Source: Apostichopus japonicus (taxonomy: Eukaryota > Echinodermata > Holothuroidea > Aspidochirotida > Stichopodidae). From it: a stretch of DNA of 64,000 bases. Of the stretch, positions 61,831 through 64,000 are shown piece after piece. The DNA is taken from contig NC_092582.1 in assembly GCF_037975245.1 (NCBI RefSeq), positions 15,083,077 to 15,147,076 on the forward strand, in the 5' to 3' direction. The stretch's first letter is position 1; each line of letters starts with the position of its first letter. Below the pieces are notes generated by a model, which did not search any database, had not been told where the DNA came from, and saw only the letters and a list, made by a program, of their open reading frames with translations. The translations under genes were made by a program, and so were the position numbers.

Positions 61831-63387
61831 TCAAATTTCATTTGAAAAAGTGCTACTGTTTATAGTGGAGACATTTTCAACGTTCAATTCTTTCTTACAG
61901 AGTGGCGTGTCCCGGTCAGTTTGGGTCCGCAACTTGCGACGACAACTACCGGCAGCTACAATCAGTATAAGCAAGACAACCACACCTCCTCCTATCAAGA
62001 AGTATCGGAAGTTGATTCGTAACATGGGGTTGGTAGGGATTTCCTCTGTAGCTGTGGACTCTTCCTCTTTCTCGCAAATTTCTTCAAAGTTTACATCTGT
62101 CACATTTCGTCCCTGATATTCCGCTGGAATTTGACACTGTACGTCATTCTCGATCGCATTCTTCAAGAACCATTCTTGTAAAGACTTCATAGCACAATCA
62201 CATGACCACATGTTGTCCTTCAAAATGAGGTCAAATTCGTACATTCCTTTCAAGAATGTCTCAGGGAGACCAGTGAGGAGGTTATGTTGGATATTGAAAT
62301 ATAGAATGTTGTCCAGACCATTCAACGACATGGCGTGAACAATAGTGATCATATTATGGTCAAGTTGAATCCATCTGAGCATTTTATTCTTGACAAACGC
62401 TTTGCTAGACAGAGTAGCAATATGATTGAAAGAGAGAGATAGGTTTAAAAGTTTCGGCAGTCGTGCCAACAAAGAAACTGGGACACTCGTTAGATGATTT
62501 CGGGACAGGTAGAGCATTACAAGATCATGAGTTCCTTCCCCGAAGAGATCACCGTCAACTGTGGATAGGGAATTGTTTTCAACATTTAATAGGGTCAAGT
62601 TTTCGAACGCTGCCAAAGCAAACTTGTCTAAGGCTTCAAAATGATTATGTTCCAAACTTAAATATTTGCAAGAAAATTTATAGTTCGGGTTCAGCGTAGG
62701 CATCTGTCGCAACCCGTTTCCTGAGAGCGAAATTGTTTCTATACTTGTATGAAATTCCTCCCAGTTTCCCAAATTTGTGCCCATGATGCTGTTGTAGGAT
62801 AAGTTCAACGTACGCAATTCGGTTACTCCTGTGAAGGCCATCTCTTCAATAGTTTGAAGACCATTATCAGCCAGCAGAATGACATTCAAATCATTGTTAA
62901 ACGTAAAAGCGTACAAATGGATAACTGTGATCATGTTGCCGCTTAAGTCAATGTTTCCAAGATTAGGTGCTAATCTCATCATACGAGTTGGGACAGTGGA
63001 GAGTTTGTTTTGCTGTAGTGAAATTGACTGGAGCCGTGAGTAATTCATTGCGAACAGTTCTTCCGTTAAAGTGGTAATGCCATTAGCAATCATCTCTAAG
63101 CTGCCCACACCGGCAATGGTAGGCAAAGTGAGAGTTCCCATCTGTAGGTCGGGTATGGAGGTATGCGATACACTGAATATTCTCACCCAAGTAAGCGATT
63201 GACTGAAGTTTAGATGAGTCACGTTTCGACCGTCACAGTGCACTATTGGCCAACAACTTGAACACTCGCACTGTTCTGGACAATCTCGTGGAACAAACCG
63301 GCAGTTGTGAACAAGCACCATATAGCAGAACACAGTGACAAAAAGTAGCGTCATCGCCCCTCGTGTTTGGAACAGACAACGAGCCAT
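61831..63387 (-). CDS. Leucine-rich-repeat single-pass membrane protein
   Basis: A single exon encodes 518 residues. Residues 1-29 form a signal peptide with a hydrophobic core (LLFVTVFCYMVLV). A Cys-rich N-cap follows (CPEQCECSSC). About nine to ten LRRs carry LxxLxLxxNxL signatures such as LRTLNLSYNSI and LLNLSLSFNHI. The C-terminal cap has WSCDCAM. Residues about 461-480 are a membrane helix (FLIGGGVVVLLILIVA), followed by a basic tail of about 38 residues with no TIR or kinase domain. It is expected on the cell surface, binding proteins through the LRR arc, as in LRR adhesion and immune-type receptors. ATG 63387 was chosen because it opens the signal peptide; a splice acceptor TTTCAG just upstream suggests a separate 5' UTR exon. 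Two decayed partial copies lie downstream. The ligand is unknown. Confidence 0.88.
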   Translation of the reverse strand: MARCLFQTRGAMTLLFVTVFCYMVLVHNCRFVPRDCPEQCECSSCWPIVHCDGRNVTHLNFSQSLTWVRIFSVSHTSIPDLQMGTLTLPTIAGVGSLEMIANGITTLTEELFAMNYSRLQSISLQQNKLSTVPTRMMRLAPNLGNIDLSGNMITVIHLYAFTFNNDLNVILLADNGLQTIEEMAFTGVTELRTLNLSYNSIMGTNLGNWEEFHTSIETISLSGNGLRQMPTLNPNYKFSCKYLSLEHNHFEALDKFALAAFENLTLLNVENNSLSTVDGDLFGEGTHDLVMLYLSRNHLTSVPVSLLARLPKLLNLSLSFNHIATLSSKAFVKNKMLRWIQLDHNMITIVHAMSLNGLDNILYFNIQHNLLTGLPETFLKGMYEFDLILKDNMWSCDCAMKSLQEWFLKNAIENDVQCQIPAEYQGRNVTDVNFEEICEKEEESTATEEIPTNPMLRINFRYFLIGGGVVVLLILIVAAGSCRRKLRTQTDRDTPLCKKELNVENVSTINSSTFSNEI

Positions 63388-63439
63388 AATGGGTTGATCT
63401 GAAAGACTGAAAATGACAAAACTTTCTATAGCTACTATA

Positions 63440-63495
63440 GATATGTATCCATCCATCCATCTAACTATTAATCCATCCATTCATTCATTTATTAT
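63440..63495. repeat. ATCC/ATTC microsatellite
   Basis: The stretch contains short CATC and CATT repeats upstream of the LRR gene. From 63500 to 64000 nothing else was recognised. Confidence 0.7.
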
Positions 63496-64000
63496 ATTTC
63501 AGAAATAAAGGAAAACACACTGACATTTCTTGAAAATCTCGAGTTTGGTAATACTTTCTCTGTATTTTGCTATTTACTAAATGAACGCTGTCTTCTTCTT
63601 CTTCTTAGGCCGATTTATAAAGAACGAGATTACTGGTGTTATGATTAGGATTAACATAAAGGTTCTTTTTAGGCGAAAGTTCAACGGGTTTCAAGCATAC
63701 AATGGAGCATCTCAATGACAAATGTGAATATTACATTTGCTCACTTGCTTTTCAAATACGTATATAGTAGCCTATCCAAAGTTTATTATCTTCAGTCGTA
63801 ACTTAGAAAATCTGGCTTCTTTGGAACCCTGAAATGTTGCGATAGATGCTTAGCACTTTTAGCAGATAATATGGCACTCCTCAATTTAACTAACAACTCT
63901 ATTGGCGGCTTGAATATGTTGATGTAAAGGCTATCATGCTTTTATGAGTTATATAGTATATATAGCGGCGGAAATACGATGAAATGTATACTGCTTGCTG

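Overview
The window is animal nuclear DNA: large spliced genes with GT-AG introns, many short dispersed and tandem repeats, and low gene density. The repeat types (a fold-back element with modular inverted arms as known from sea urchins, hAT-type MITEs, tRNA-headed SINE copies, a Penelope-like RT relic) and the proteins suggest a marine deuterostome, probably an echinoderm. The species cannot be fixed from the sequence alone.

Layout, left to right. (1) 256-17200, minus strand: 5' part of a zinc-finger protein gene with a charged repeat, a Gly/Pro/Met-rich region and a U1/matrin-type zinc finger. Six exons join in frame and the gene runs off the left edge. A 12.4-kb intron holds several tandem arrays and two hAT-type MITEs. 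(2) 21630-25400, plus strand: ribosomal protein L28 (RPL28), three coding exons. (3) 27625-36501, minus strand: TRUB2-type mitochondrial pseudouridine synthase, six exons. Its introns carry a 3.5-kb fold-back element and a broken Penelope-like reverse transcriptase. (4) 36609-56593: the main find, a 19,985-bp Mutator-like (MULE) DNA transposon. It has 112-bp terminal inverted repeats, a perfect 9-bp target-site duplication and a 15-exon plus-strand gene that stays open for 1279 codons. The predicted protein joins an N-terminal zinc cluster, a MULE DDE transposase with all catalytic residues, a SWIM finger, a Ulp1/C48 cysteine protease-like domain and a C-terminal PHD finger. A 3.2-kb minisatellite of 119-bp units, a CpG-rich spacer and a few inverted minisatellite units fill its right end. 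(5) 56603-64000: SINEs, TA microsatellites and a leucine-rich-repeat membrane receptor gene (61831-63387, minus) with two decayed partial copies.

RPL28 and TRUB2 are ordinary housekeeping genes arranged tail to tail. The MULE lies about 100 bp upstream of the TRUB2 start codon, so its left end may now sit in the TRUB2 promoter. In the MULE, the DDE, SWIM and zinc modules are expected to bind and cut the transposon ends. The protease-like and PHD modules could connect the transposase to SUMO/ubiquitin-like pathways and to chromatin; that last step is inference.
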